The translations under genes were made by a program, and so were the position numbers. Positions 24,409-33,928 of a stretch of 64,000 bases of DNA are shown here, piece after piece (positions within the stretch are counted from its first letter, which is position 1; each line of letters opens with the position of its first letter). The notes under the pieces are model-generated. The model made no database searches. It saw nothing but the letters and a program-made list of their open reading frames with translations, and had not been told where the DNA came from. This stretch comes from Cylindrobasidium torrendii FP15055 ss-10 (Eukaryota; Basidiomycota; Agaricomycetes; Agaricales; Physalacriaceae), in the NCBI GenBank assembly GCA_000934385.1, contig KN880467.1, positions 62,001-126,000 of the forward strand. Direction: 5' to 3'.

Positions 24409-24920
24409 GCTGGAGGGAGAGAGGTTAGGCGCTCTGACTTACCTTGTTCTGCACGGCAGAAACAGGATAACCATCTACTAGACCCTCTTTGGCTATAGAA
24501 TGTCACTAGGTTCTTAGTGGCCAATCTGCCGGCGCTGGCGTAGGAACCGGTGAGGGCCACGACGATGCCCTATTCACTGCATCTGTTTAAACCCTCAATA
24601 TTCAATATTCAATGTCAGTGTTGTGCCCAATACCTACTCATTTTACTTGCTATGACCATGTTTGATCACCAAAAGCCAACTGCTACAAACGGCTCAGAGA
24701 GTGCCAATTGCTATGTGAGCGACCGCCGACGGCGGCGGCGCGATGCGGAGTCAAGTTGAGGCTCCGTAGATCATGAGGGTACAGAGAACGCATGAATAAA
24801 GATAAATAATGCGTAGTGGACGAGGGAGTAGTACAAGCAAACAAGACAAGGGAGGTAGGGCGACTAAGAGTGGATCTGGTCTGATCTGCCAGTGGTGCGT
24901 ACGCCATATAACAAGGTATC
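24409..24920. other. Intergenic, nothing recognised
   Basis: The 3' flank of R3; only short chance frames are present. Confidence 0.35.
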
Positions 24921-25927
24921 CTAGTGCACTGAGGCTGCTCTCCTCCGTTCAGCTCTCGTCCTTGGCGCATGAGAAGTCGGACAGATTGCCTTGGCCATGC
25001 TCCGAGGGTCCATCGACTGCTTTTGGGTCTTTTTTGCACGTCTAGTTTGCTTTGGAGAACGGGGCTCGTCGTCTGATGAAGGATATCGTTGCGGCTGTTT
25101 CTTGTGCCGTTGGGAAGGAGACGGTGCCGCGCAAGTTATGGGCAATGACTTCGCCAACTGGACGTCCGCAGTTGTAATGTTAGGGCGCGTTGGTGCGACG
25201 TCAAACCATTCGGGCGGGATGGTTCCAACTAGAACCCAACGAATGTCCGAAACAGGATGGTCTGTCATACGAGTGCCCCATATTCTCGCCGCTGCCATCC
25301 ATGGACTGGCTGAAAGGACGAAGGATGGGAGTTCTGGGTATGGGGCAGTATGGGCCGTGACATCGCCCGTGATGGGATGGCGTGTATATAGAGTTTGCTT
25401 CGGCCACAGAATCTCGTCAAGCTTAAGCGTGTATACGCAGAGACTTGGATCTAGTTCAGTAAACTGGATTCCATTAGGATATCCTCGACAATGACTATTT
25501 CGGACACGCACATCACTGAAGAGAAAGCGCTCATGAGGAGAGGACGCCATGTTGTGGCTCCCAATTTGAAGAATTTTTTGGCAAACGTTCAGGCTAGGTA
25601 GGAAGTCGACAATGCCACGTTCAAAGGAATTTAACATAAGTGGTTGCACTAGGAACCCATTATTTCGCCGCCTACATTGTGGTAGACAATCATTCAGACG
25701 CACCTTCGAAAGTATTTTCAGCACAGTATGTATTTTCAATCAGCTCCCTGCTCCCGAGACCCATCATGTATTCGATAGAGGGCATCTAAACACAAGTGAG
25801 TGCATGCTGTTTTAGTTAGTGGGATGAGACATACCGCATCGCGACCGTTGCTCACTAGTGGTGCGAGAACAGGTTCCTCGAAGAAAGGGCTCGTGGAAAT
25901 GTCCCATGAGCGGTAGAAAACCTGCAT
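24921..25927 (-). CDS. R3: R family member, intact
   Basis: The exons are 25927..25835 (93 nt), 25785..25704 (82 nt), 25648..25512 (137 nt) and 25463..24921, giving about 284 aa. Splice sites are all GT-AG with matching phases. Motifs are MQVFYRSWDISTSPFF, IEYMMGLGSREL, VQPLML, GSHNMASSPHERF, QTLYTRHPITGDV, HTAPYPELPSFVLSASPW and DVAPTRPNITTADV. A basic region PKQTRRAKKT and the tail PTSHAPRTRAERRRAAS follow. R3 pairs with R5: both read ISTSPFF and lack the TYMTEHPVSYIS variant of R4 and R6. The basic tail suggests nuclear location, by inference. Function is unknown. Confidence 0.75.
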
Positions 25928-25954
25928 GAGTCCAGATGGTGGTGGTATCGGGTG

Positions 25955-25990
25955 AAGACAGCTCTGTGACACTAGTATGTGACTGCCATG
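25955..25990 (-). promoter_or_regulatory. Paired GTCACA boxes upstream of R3
   Basis: Read on the minus strand, GTCACATACTAGTGTCACAG lies about 40-60 bases upstream of the R3 ATG, followed by an ACCACCACCATC box closer to the start. The same arrangement is found upstream of R5, and in variant form upstream of R4 and R6. Confidence 0.45.
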
Positions 25991-26336
25991 CTTTGGATCG
26001 GGCACAGACTCTTGTCTCGAGTGTACATTTCTTTTTTTATTGCGTGCGTAGAGCGCAAATTTGATACTGCATAGCCTCTGGATCAGTATTGAAAAGGTTC
26101 AAAAGTGTTATTTGAGGAATACCTTTTCAAAGACGTCGGTGGCTTTCTCACTTTGTCATCTCTCTAGGTTCTCTTAAGTGCTCGGTATTCCTATGATGAA
26201 ATGAAGAACCCGGGAAGGAATGTCAGGGTGAGCAGCCTCTTTGTATTCACGAGTTTATGACCTTCAATGACCTTTGGCATCGGACCACGATGTGCGTTTC
26301 GGTCTACTCTTGCGCGCCCCAGATGTAAATGGCTGG

Positions 26337-26615
26337 TTAAATTATCTTTTCTTCGCAATACATCCCTGTGTATCGCGAGAGCGATAGGTGGTAGATGTAG
26401 CTCTGGTCGCGAGTCCGGTAGTCCCTGGGTCGGGATGCGCGTGTGTCGCCACGGTCCAGGTTGTACGCCCTCATGGCGCCGTCGTAAATCTCCCCGACGG
26501 TATCCAGCGTCTTCGCAAGGAAATGGCTATTTCCATGCCTAGCCAAGCACTTTCCTTTGGCAACGAAAGTCACGTATGCCCCCCCATAGTATGCGCGGAC
26601 AGCCTTAGCTGCCAT
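26337..26615 (-). CDS. Small conserved reading frame between R3 and R4 (S1)
   Basis: A frame of 92 codons: MAAKAVRAYYGGAYVTF, then KCLARHGNSHFLAKTLDT, GEIYDGAM and RPRDYRT. The duplicate interval between R5 and R6 carries the same sequence (around 33313..33700), where RAYYGAYVTLVA, LARHGNRHLLAKTLDT and RPRDYRTR all recur but in three different frames. The match shows shared ancestry; frameshifts in the second copy mean at least one is not coding. I do not recognise the protein. It could also be an exon of a lost gene. Confidence 0.35.
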   Translation of the reverse strand: MAAKAVRAYYGGAYVTFVAKGKCLARHGNSHFLAKTLDTVGEIYDGAMRAYNLDRGDTRASRPRDYRTRDQSYIYHLSLSRYTGMYCEEKII

Positions 26616-27953
26616 GGGAAAGGAGGCTGAACACTCTGATCACATAGTACGACAGGAAACAAGGTAATCTCCGTCATTGGTCAATGATATCACTCGTATG
26701 AGGCCCGCTATGGCAGTGTAGAATAGGCCAAAACAACCTATATACTAGTTGAGGTTCCGCATATTATGGGATACCTATGGGGTACATAGAAAACAAAGTT
26801 AATAGCAAGTGTGTAAGTAGCGGATGAGGAGACACGAGCAGGCAAAATGGAGAAAAATATATACCTGAATGTATGTACAGCCTATGATCGCGCGCGCTGA
26901 TTAGTGCGCCGCTCTTCTGCGTTCTGCTCTCGTCCTTGGCGCACGGGAAGTCGGACAAATTGCCTTGGCCACGCCCCGAAGGTCCATCGAATGCTCGTTG
27001 GTCTTCTTTGCGCGTTTAGCCCGCTTCGGAGAACGAGGCTCCTCATCTGACGAGCGCGATAAGTCGTCTGATGGAGGATAGCGTTGGGGCCGTCTTTTAT
27101 GCCTGCGTTGGGGGGAATACGGCGCCAAGATTTCGCAAGTTATGGGCAATGTTAATGATGAGCCAACTTCCGGGTCGAGATTCTGCGCCAGTGGAATATC
27201 CGCAATCGTGATGTTAGGGCGCGCTGGCGCAACATCGAACCAACTCGGCGGGGTGGTTGCATACAAGGCCGCACTGATGTAGGAAACAGGATGCTCCGTC
27301 ATATACGAAGGCCAGGTTCTGGTAGCTGCTATTGCAGCTATCCAGGGACTAGCCGACAAGACAAAAGAAGGAAGTTCGGGGTACGGAGAAGCGTGTGCCG
27401 TGACATAGCCGGTAATGGGATGGCGTGTGTATAGAGTCTGCTCGGGCCAGTAAATTTCGTCGAGATTGAGTGTATACACGCAATGACTGGGATCAAATCC
27501 AGCAATCTGTGATTCATCAATACAAGTTCGATAATGCGTATTTTGAGACGCACATCGCTGAACAAAACCCGTTCATTTGGAGCGGATGTCATGTTATGGC
27601 TCCCAATCTGGCCTATCTTCTCGCAGGCGCTGAGGTCGGGAACAAAGTCGACAAATCCACGTTGAAAATATTCATACATAAGTGGTTGCACTGAGAACTC
27701 ATCAGAAACACACCCTGGCAGGTAACGAATCGAACGCACCTTCGAATGTATTGTCGGCACAGTCCATATTATCCCTCAACTCTCCAAGTCCGAGACCTAG
27801 CATGTATTCGATACAGTGTGTCTAAACACCGTCAGCAAGCGTCGTTCATTTGATGCATGTAAGAGACATACTGCATCACAGTCGAGGCGTAAAAACGGAG
27901 TGAAAACAGGTTTTTCAAAGAAAGGACACGTGGAAATATCCTGCGAGCGATAC

Positions 27954-27956
27954 AAT
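27954..27956. repeat. Target site duplication, left (AAT)
   Basis: AAT precedes the left transposon end and also follows the right end at 31106..31108. Removing one copy restores a 19 bp stretch that aligns gap-free with R3 and R5 exon 1. Confidence 0.75.
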
Positions 27957-28001
27957 AGGGACGTTCAAAGTTGGCGACCAATTCTAATTCTAATTCTAAT
28001 C
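27957..28001 (+). repeat. Left terminal inverted repeat
   Basis: It starts AGGGACGTTCAAAGTTGGCG and ends in three TTCTAA units. It is a perfect inverted match to 31061..31105. Similarity fades just inside, where both ends still carry a further TCTAATC. Confidence 0.9.
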
Positions 28002-28160
28002 CTTTCTAATCTCGATCACCGAGTCCAATGATGTGACGGGCTGCTTCGTCACATTCGGCCCGAATTTCCGGTGCAGGCTTTGCCGACAAGTCCCGCCGCG
28101 CGTTCTCCCAAGCCGCCCCCACCACAGTCATTACATTCCACCTCTTTCTTCCGGATAGCC

Positions 28161-29444
28161 ATGGGTGGCGATCCCTGGCAGCACGCCGAGATCATGGCCT
28201 GGATTGGCGAAGTCAGCAAGCCGGCAATACAGAAAATATACTGGGGCCCGAAGCATGGCGAGGTAAGCCGTTCCCCCGCTACGGAATAACAACCGAAATT
28301 AATGAAGCCTAGAACACATCAAAAGACCCAAACCGCATAGCCCACGACATGGTTGCCCGCAAGATCATTCCCGAACGCTACACGCAGGACAAGACAAAGG
28401 CCATCAAGCGTGTTGCAGCCCTGAAGACATCGTGCGTGTCAGTATACTTCCTTTGAATTGACCTAACCGATACTTAGGATGGAGAAGACATTCAAGAAGC
28501 ACTCTCTTCGGCTCACTGGGACTGGCGGCGGCGTCGAAGATGATGTACTTTACGTCCGGCCGGAGGGACCAGATAACAAGTCGGATCCGCGTGCGCAGAA
28601 CATCTGGAATGAGATTATCAAGGACTGGCCATACTTTAAAGACTTGTGGAAAATCTGGTCGACCAAACCCAACCTCATTCCCATCTGTTATTCAACTGGC
28701 ATTGGGCCTGGTGGTCCACAAACCGTTATGGTTCAGCGTGACCCTCCTTCAACCCCAACTGGTAGCGTCGCCCGTACACCATCAGACGAGAATATCAACC
28801 CGAGCCTTCGTGATCATGGACCTCATATTCCCGGTTCTGCCGCTGCCGCCTCTGCAGCTTTCCGACACCGAGACACACTCAGTAATGAGAATGCCGCCAT
28901 CCAACCCGCCGATATGCCTCCTACCATCGACACAAATGCAGATGATCTTACCGTTGCATCCCCATTGGTACCGTCGGCTGTTCCCAAAGTTACACATGCA
29001 AAGCCATCCTCGTTCTCTGCGCTGAAGGCGGTTGACGGCTCGCCCATTGTTCCTCACAAGCGCCGTACTGTTGAGGATGACCTCCTTGCTATTCAAAAGT
29101 ATGTGCACATCTTATGTGTCCCGCACAAGCTAACTGCTGGTCACAGAGATATGGTTATAACCTATGGCAAGCGATTGGACGATAAGAGCAAGCGTGAGGA
29201 GAAGCGCTATAGTGCTAAGAAGCAGAAGCGGGAGGCGCGCACATCCATCGCAAACCACCGCCAGTACTTGGATGAGCGCAAGACCCTCATTGAAGAGTTC
29301 AAACTTGGTATCATGGACCAGGCTGAGTATCGCTCCGAGTTAGAGAGCTTGAAGGTGCGCTTTGGATATGGACCTGCACCTGTACAGCGCGAAGCTTCAC
29401 CCGAATGGGATGAAGAGGCAATGGACAAGGACTTTAGCTCGTAG
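28161..29444 (+). CDS. Harbinger accessory protein (ORF1)
   Basis: The four exons are 28161..28262, 28313..28431, 28478..29098 and 29147..29444, giving about 379 aa. The last intron is 48 nt, stop-free and in frame, and is easily missed. The N-terminus MGGDPWQHAEIMAWIGEVSK is followed by basic sequence (RKIIPERYTQDKTKAIKRV) and TFKKHSLRLTGTGGG. A long Pro/Ser linker leads to a C-terminal basic coiled-coil-like helix (DDKSKREEKRYSAKKQKRE, then LDERKTLIEEFKLG). PIF/Harbinger elements normally carry a second gene for a DNA-binding partner of the transposase, often Myb/SANT-like; I cannot confirm a Myb fold here. The assignment rests mainly on its place inside the TIRs, convergent to the transposase. 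Confidence 0.75.
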
Positions 29445-29487
29445 TAGTAGTAGACAACATCTTATGCAATGCAAGCACATTTATTCT

Positions 29488-31030
29488 CTATCTCTGTAAT
29501 CGAGTGTGGTGTTCAAGAAGCTCTACAATCAACCGCTGTCGCTTCTCTTCCCCCTCATCATCCTCGTCCCCAGTCTCTATGTCTTGATAGTCTGTCGGAT
29601 GAACCTCTCCCTCAGTTGCTGCGTTGACATGTTCCAGAAAACATGCCACACTTTCTGCACCTTCCAGATCAATTACAGCGTTGTGAAGAATCACTGCAAC
29701 TGTTATCCACCGACACGCCCGCATGTGGTCAGCGCGGCTATTGATACTCACTCGCAAGCCACGCAGAGACTGCCAGCGGCCCTTGAGTGCCCCCATACAA
29801 TGTTCGGAGCGTACACGGAGAGCAGAGAGTTGCTTGTCGAAGAGTTGATTGTTAGGCTCGTCGGCAGCTGGTCGTTTGTGAATAGATATCATGCGCTGGC
29901 TGACCGGATATGCAGAGTCGCCCCAGGCAAACTCCTCGCCCTCAAATAAGTACCTCGGATACAGGGCAGCGCAGGTGTACTTGAAAGCGGAGGCATCATG
30001 CGCTGAACCCGTTGGGCCATGGCAAAAGTCAAGGATACGCAGATTTGACGGAGCATTGCCAATCTATGGGGAATGAGAAGTTGAGAACGGTCCAGGAAAC
30101 TGATCAATTACGCACCTGAGTATTAAGACCATAGTTCGACTTCCGGGTGTAGTAGGTAGTTCCATCCCTGGCAGGCTTGTTGAAAATCACCACAATGGTG
30201 CCGTCGTACATGATATAGCCCTCGCGCCACAAGCCACGGAACCCAAGCTGCTTGTCCATCCACTCCTTCTCAACCTCCTTCTCCTCTGCCGTAAGCTGGC
30301 GGACAAATAGATGCTGCAGGCTTTCTATGGCTGTCATGCATCGCTCGGTATACAACTCGGCTGTCCCATCGCCAATCCCAAAGACACGTGCAACATCCTT
30401 AACAGAGGCACCATTGCCATAGCGTCCAAGCCTGTAGAGAGCTACTGCGAGCTGAAGCTCCACAGGCTCTTGGGGATTTGGAGAGTTGTTGTGGAAGATG
30501 GGATTGTCCTCAATGAGCTCGAGAATTGACGCAAAGACGTATGGTGACACGCGGACCATGTCGACAAAGCGGTTATGATCCTCGGGACTAAGCGCAAAGT
30601 CGATAAGAAGATTAAATTGACCTGCTTTAACGACCCGGCCACGTCCACGTAAATAACGTGTATCCTGTATCTTCTTGAGTGCCTCGATATCCGCGGCCAT
30701 CTGCAATATCCGATGCTCCCAGTCGTCATCCATCTCCTGCTCCTCCGCCTCCCGGGATTCATCCGAGGAACTTGACGAGCTATCTGACGATGTGTCCATG
30801 GCATCCGATTCAGAAGACGAAGATGAGCTTGAGTCCGAGTCCGAGTCCGAGTCCGAGTCCATAGTGTCAAGCCAGTCGTATAAGCTCCGGTTATGCATGT
30901 GCCGTAGGTAGGCCCGACGATATTGAGTGTGGAGGTTGGGCCCGGTCATGGTGGCTGAGACGATGGCGACAACGACGCGGCAGTCAAGCGTGTCCGGCTG
31001 GAAGCACGTCATTTCGATCGAGCGTGACAT
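29488..31030 (-). CDS. PIF/Harbinger-type DDE transposase
   Basis: Two exons, 31030..30116 and 30063..29488, give about 496 aa. An acidic Asp/Ser repeat (residues about 57-100, encoded by GAGTCC hexamers) is followed by a helix-turn-helix-like stretch GNGASVKDVARVFGIGDGTA. The DDE_Tnp_4 catalytic core is then seen: first Asp in YIMYDGTIVVIF (about D276), GSAHDASAF, second Asp in FAWGDSAYP (about D354), and Glu in RSEHCMGALKGRW (about E392). A typical C-terminal ILHNAVIDLEG follows. Known enzymes of this family cut at the TIRs and integrate with 3 bp duplications, as seen here. No stop or frameshift was found, so the enzyme may be functional. The 3' end is only 43 bp from the accessory gene stop. 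Confidence 0.93.
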
Positions 31031-31060
31031 TATGTAATCGAATTGGCAAGGATTAGACAA

Positions 31061-31105
31061 GATTAGAATTAGAATTAGAATTGGTCGCCAACTTTGAACG
31101 TCCCT
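31061..31105 (-). repeat. Right terminal inverted repeat
   Basis: A perfect inverted copy of the left end over 45 bp, including three TTCTAA units (seen as TTAGAA on the plus strand). Confidence 0.9.
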
Positions 31106-31108
31106 AAT
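31106..31108. repeat. Target site duplication, right (AAT)
   Basis: Matches the AAT at 27954..27956. Confidence 0.75.
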
Positions 31109-31116
31109 TTCTGCAT

Positions 31117-31727
31117 GTAAGTCGGAAATGGTGGTAGTTGCAGGTTAAGACGGCTTTGTGACACTCTGTGACAATGTCAAACGCCCATCTGGGCTCTTAT
31201 TCATTGTCGAGAATTGAATATTCAACTATGGCTTCGCTCTAATACCACTCGTTTAGCGTAAAACAATGGCCAGGTTATGGCACGGAGTGCGTTGTAGGTC
31301 TGAACAAATCAAGGCAAGGTCACTCACTGAGGCTCTCAGATAGATATTCACATAAGTGGTAACATTATAGAGTTCTTGTTAAATTCTCTCAATAGAGTCT
31401 TGAGAAGTTGTATGCCGCCGTTGAAAGGAACGGTTCACTTGGATCGTGGACGGCCAAGGGCCATCCTTTTTCTGTGGCGAGGGAGTGTTAATGAGGATTA
31501 ATAGAAAAGAATCATAACAGATATACACTAGCGGTAAGGTACTCTATCCTTCCGGGTCCATTTCACTGCCTTGTTCATAGTGTCTTGAGGTTAACCCTTC
31601 AATGCGTACCCCAACTGCAAAAGAATGGGAAAACTCTATCACATCTCTAACTGAGTCCTTATATACAGGTAGCCTGCTGCGTACGACCGCGATCCCACAG
31701 ATGCTGAACTCTTCATGTCCGCTCAGG
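31117..31727. other. R4 promoter and R5 duplication junction
   Basis: The first 60 bases carry the R4 promoter pattern (minus-strand GTCACAGAGTGTCACAAAG at about 31155..31175 and a TACCACCATT box). The rest has no gene. Similarity to other R loci stops near 31730, inside R5 exon 4. Confidence 0.45.
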
Positions 31728-32665
31728 TCAAGTCTGAGAACGAGGCTCGTCGCACGACGAGCGCGATGACTTGTCTGAAGTAGGGTAGCGTTGCGGCTGT
31801 CTTTTGTGCCTGCGTTGGGATGAGGACGGGACCGAAACTTCGCAAGTTATGGGCGATGTTACTGATAAGCCAACTTCCAAATCAAAATTCGCCAACGGAA
31901 CGTCCGCAATTGCAATGTTAGGACGCGTTGGTGCGACGTCGAACCATTCCGGGGGTGTGGCTGCAATCAGAATCGAACGAATGTCCGAAACAGGATGGTC
32001 TGGCATGCGGGTGTCCCATATTCTCGCCGCCGCTATCCATGGACTGGCTGACAGGACGAAGGAAGGGAGTTCGGGGTATGGGGCAGTATGAGCCGTGACA
32101 TGACCTGTGACGGGATGGCGTGTATATAGAGTTTGCTTCGGCCACAAAATCCTGTCAAGCTTAAGCGTGTATACACAACGACTCGGATCTAGTTCAGCGA
32201 TCTGAATCTTGTTAAAAGACGCTCGACAAGGGCTATTTCGGAAACGCACATCGCTGAACAGAAACCGCTCGTGCGGAGAGGACGCCATGTTGTGGCTCCC
32301 AATTTGGAGTATCTTTTCGCAAACGCCGACGCTAGGAAGGAAGTCGGCAATACCACGCTCAAAGGAATCGAACATGAGTGGTTGCACTAGGAACCCGTTA
32401 GTTTTGTCGCCTACATTGCGGAAGGTGATCATTCCGACGCACCTTCGAAGATATTGTCAGCACAGCCTATATTCTCAATCAATTCCCTGCTCCCTAGGCC
32501 CAGCATGTATTCGATAGAGTCCAGCTGCACAAAAGTCAGTGCGTGTTGTTTTAGTCAGTATATGAGACATGCCGCATCGCGACCGTTGTTCACTAGCGGT
32601 GCGAGAACAGGTTGCTCGAAGAAAGGGCTCGTGGAGATGTCCTGTGAGCGGTAGAGAGCCTGCAT
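31728..32665 (-). pseudogene. R5: truncated R family member with a GC donor
   Basis: The exons are 32665..32573, 32524..32443 and 32386..32250, with exon 4 ending early at 31728. Exon lengths 93, 82 and 137 equal those of R3. Two defects are visible. The first intron starts with GCATGT where R3, R4 and R6 have GTATGT, so it is either a rare GC-AG intron or a splice mutation. The coding sequence also stops after DEPRSQT, losing about 45 residues with the basic patch and the RTRAERRRA tail. The break coincides with the edge of the duplicated block. The core (VQPLMF, GSHNMASSPHERF, TLYTRHPVTGHV, HTAPYPELPSFVLSASPW) is intact. It is probably non-functional, though a shortened protein cannot be excluded. 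Confidence 0.6.
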
Positions 32666-32699
32666 GAGTAAAGATGGTGGTAGTTTCGGGTCAAGACAA

Positions 32700-32728
32700 C
32701 TCTGTGACAGACTAGTATGTGACACTGC
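32700..32728 (-). promoter_or_regulatory. Paired TGTCACA boxes upstream of R5
   Basis: On the minus strand, TGTCACA occurs twice, separated by TACTAGTC, about 40-60 bases upstream of the R5 ATG, with an ACTACCACCATC box between them and the start. Confidence 0.45.
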
Positions 32729-33312
32729 CATACTTTGGAGCGCCGGGCATACTGGCAGGGCAGGCTCTTGTCTTTCCCACGTCGAGTATACATTCATCGC
32801 GTGCATGAAGGGACAAATTCAACATCCATGCTGTTACATGGACTCTGGATCGGTAGTGAAGAGGCTAAATCGTGTTATTTGAGGAATACCTATTCAAAAA
32901 GTCGGCCACCCAGACTCTAGGACAATCATGCACATATCGAATTTAATTTTCGGCGGTTTGCGGACTATTCTGTAGATTTAACAGTGGACATCCATTATGT
33001 CCATGGGTGCAATATTGCTTTGGTAGTACTGTAGCCCGCCGTTAGAAGGAGCTGTGTCTAGTTTACTTGCTGCATGAATTCCACATCACACATAAGAGAC
33101 ACAATCTATTACTGAAGTAATTCCAAGCTCAAGAGCTCTGTATACCAGGCAGGTCATCTAGCATATGTTTACAATAGATTTAACACGTCCCTGCGATGGT
33201 CTTCAGAGTCATCTCTCCATAACTCTCAAGAGCTCAGTGTTGCCCTCGATAAAATGAGTAACAAGGAATAAGCTCAGCGTATGGCTTGATCTCGTGACCA
33301 GGCACTTTGTCC

Positions 33313-33742
33313 TCATGAGTGCATGTCCTTCAATGACCTTTGGCGCCACGACGTGTTCTGGTCTACTCTTGCACGCCCCAGCTGTAAATGGCTGGTCAAT
33401 TTTAATCCGTCTTTACGATACATCCATGGATAGGACATGGTCGATACGTGGTAGATGTAGCTGTGGTGGCGAGTCCGGTAGTCCCTTGGTCGGAATGCGC
33501 GTATATCGCCACGTACGCCTTTATGGCGCCGTCGTAAATCTCCCCGGTATCGAGTGTCTTTGCAAGGAGATGCCTGTTTCCATGCCTGGCCAAGCACCTT
33601 CCTTTGTGGCTACGAGAGTCACGTATGCCCCATAGTATGCGCGGGCCGCCTTAGTTGCTAGAGGAAAGGAGGCTAAACACTCTGACTGCATAGCAGTAGT
33701 ACGACAGGAAACAAGGTATCCTTCATCACTGGTCAATATCAC
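33313..33742 (-). pseudogene. Frameshifted copy (S2) of the small frame S1
   Basis: RAYYGAYVTLVA, LARHGNRHLLAKTLDT, GEIYDGA and RGDIRAFRPRDYRTR correspond in order to S1 at 26337..26615, but they lie in three frames. It lies between R5 and R6 just as S1 lies between R3 and R4. Confidence 0.45.
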
Positions 33743-33928
33743 TCTAGGCGCTCGTATGGTATGGAATGGGCCGAGACAGCCTGTATACTAGTTGAGGTTC
33801 CGCATATATGGGGTACATAGAAAACATAGCTAATAGCAAGTGTGTGTAAGCGGCGGATGAGGAGACACAAGCAGACAACATAGAGAAATGTATCCCTGAA
33901 TGTATGTACAGAAGATCGCGCGCGCTGG

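Larger units (their letters stand above)
27957..31105. mobile_element. PIF/Harbinger-type DNA transposon, apparently intact
   Basis: The element is 3149 bp with perfect 45 bp terminal inverted repeats, a 3 bp AAT target duplication, and two convergent genes: an accessory protein (28161..29444, +) and a DDE transposase (29488..31030, -). Two-gene organisation and 3 bp duplications are typical of PIF/Harbinger elements, although the family usually prefers TWA targets. Both genes are open after splicing and the TIRs are identical, so the element may have moved recently and may still be active. It sits in exon 1 of R4. Confidence 0.9.
26901..31116 (-). pseudogene. R4: R family member split by a transposon in exon 1
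   Basis: The start codon and first eleven bases (MQK) lie at 31116..31106. The remaining 82 nt of exon 1 lie at 27953..27872, on the other side of a 3.15 kb transposon. After removing the insert and one copy of its 3 bp duplication, exon 1 is exactly 93 nt as in R1, R3, R5 and R6. Downstream exons are intact: exon 2 ends with TFE at about 27735, exon 3 carries VQPLMYEYF and GSHNMTSAPNER, and exon 4 (27506..26901) encodes TLYTRHPITGYV, EHPVSYIS, PKRAKRAKKT and PTSRAPRTRAERRRAA. R4 is nearest to R6. Apart from the insertion it has no defect that I can see, so inactivation looks recent. Confidence 0.8.
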
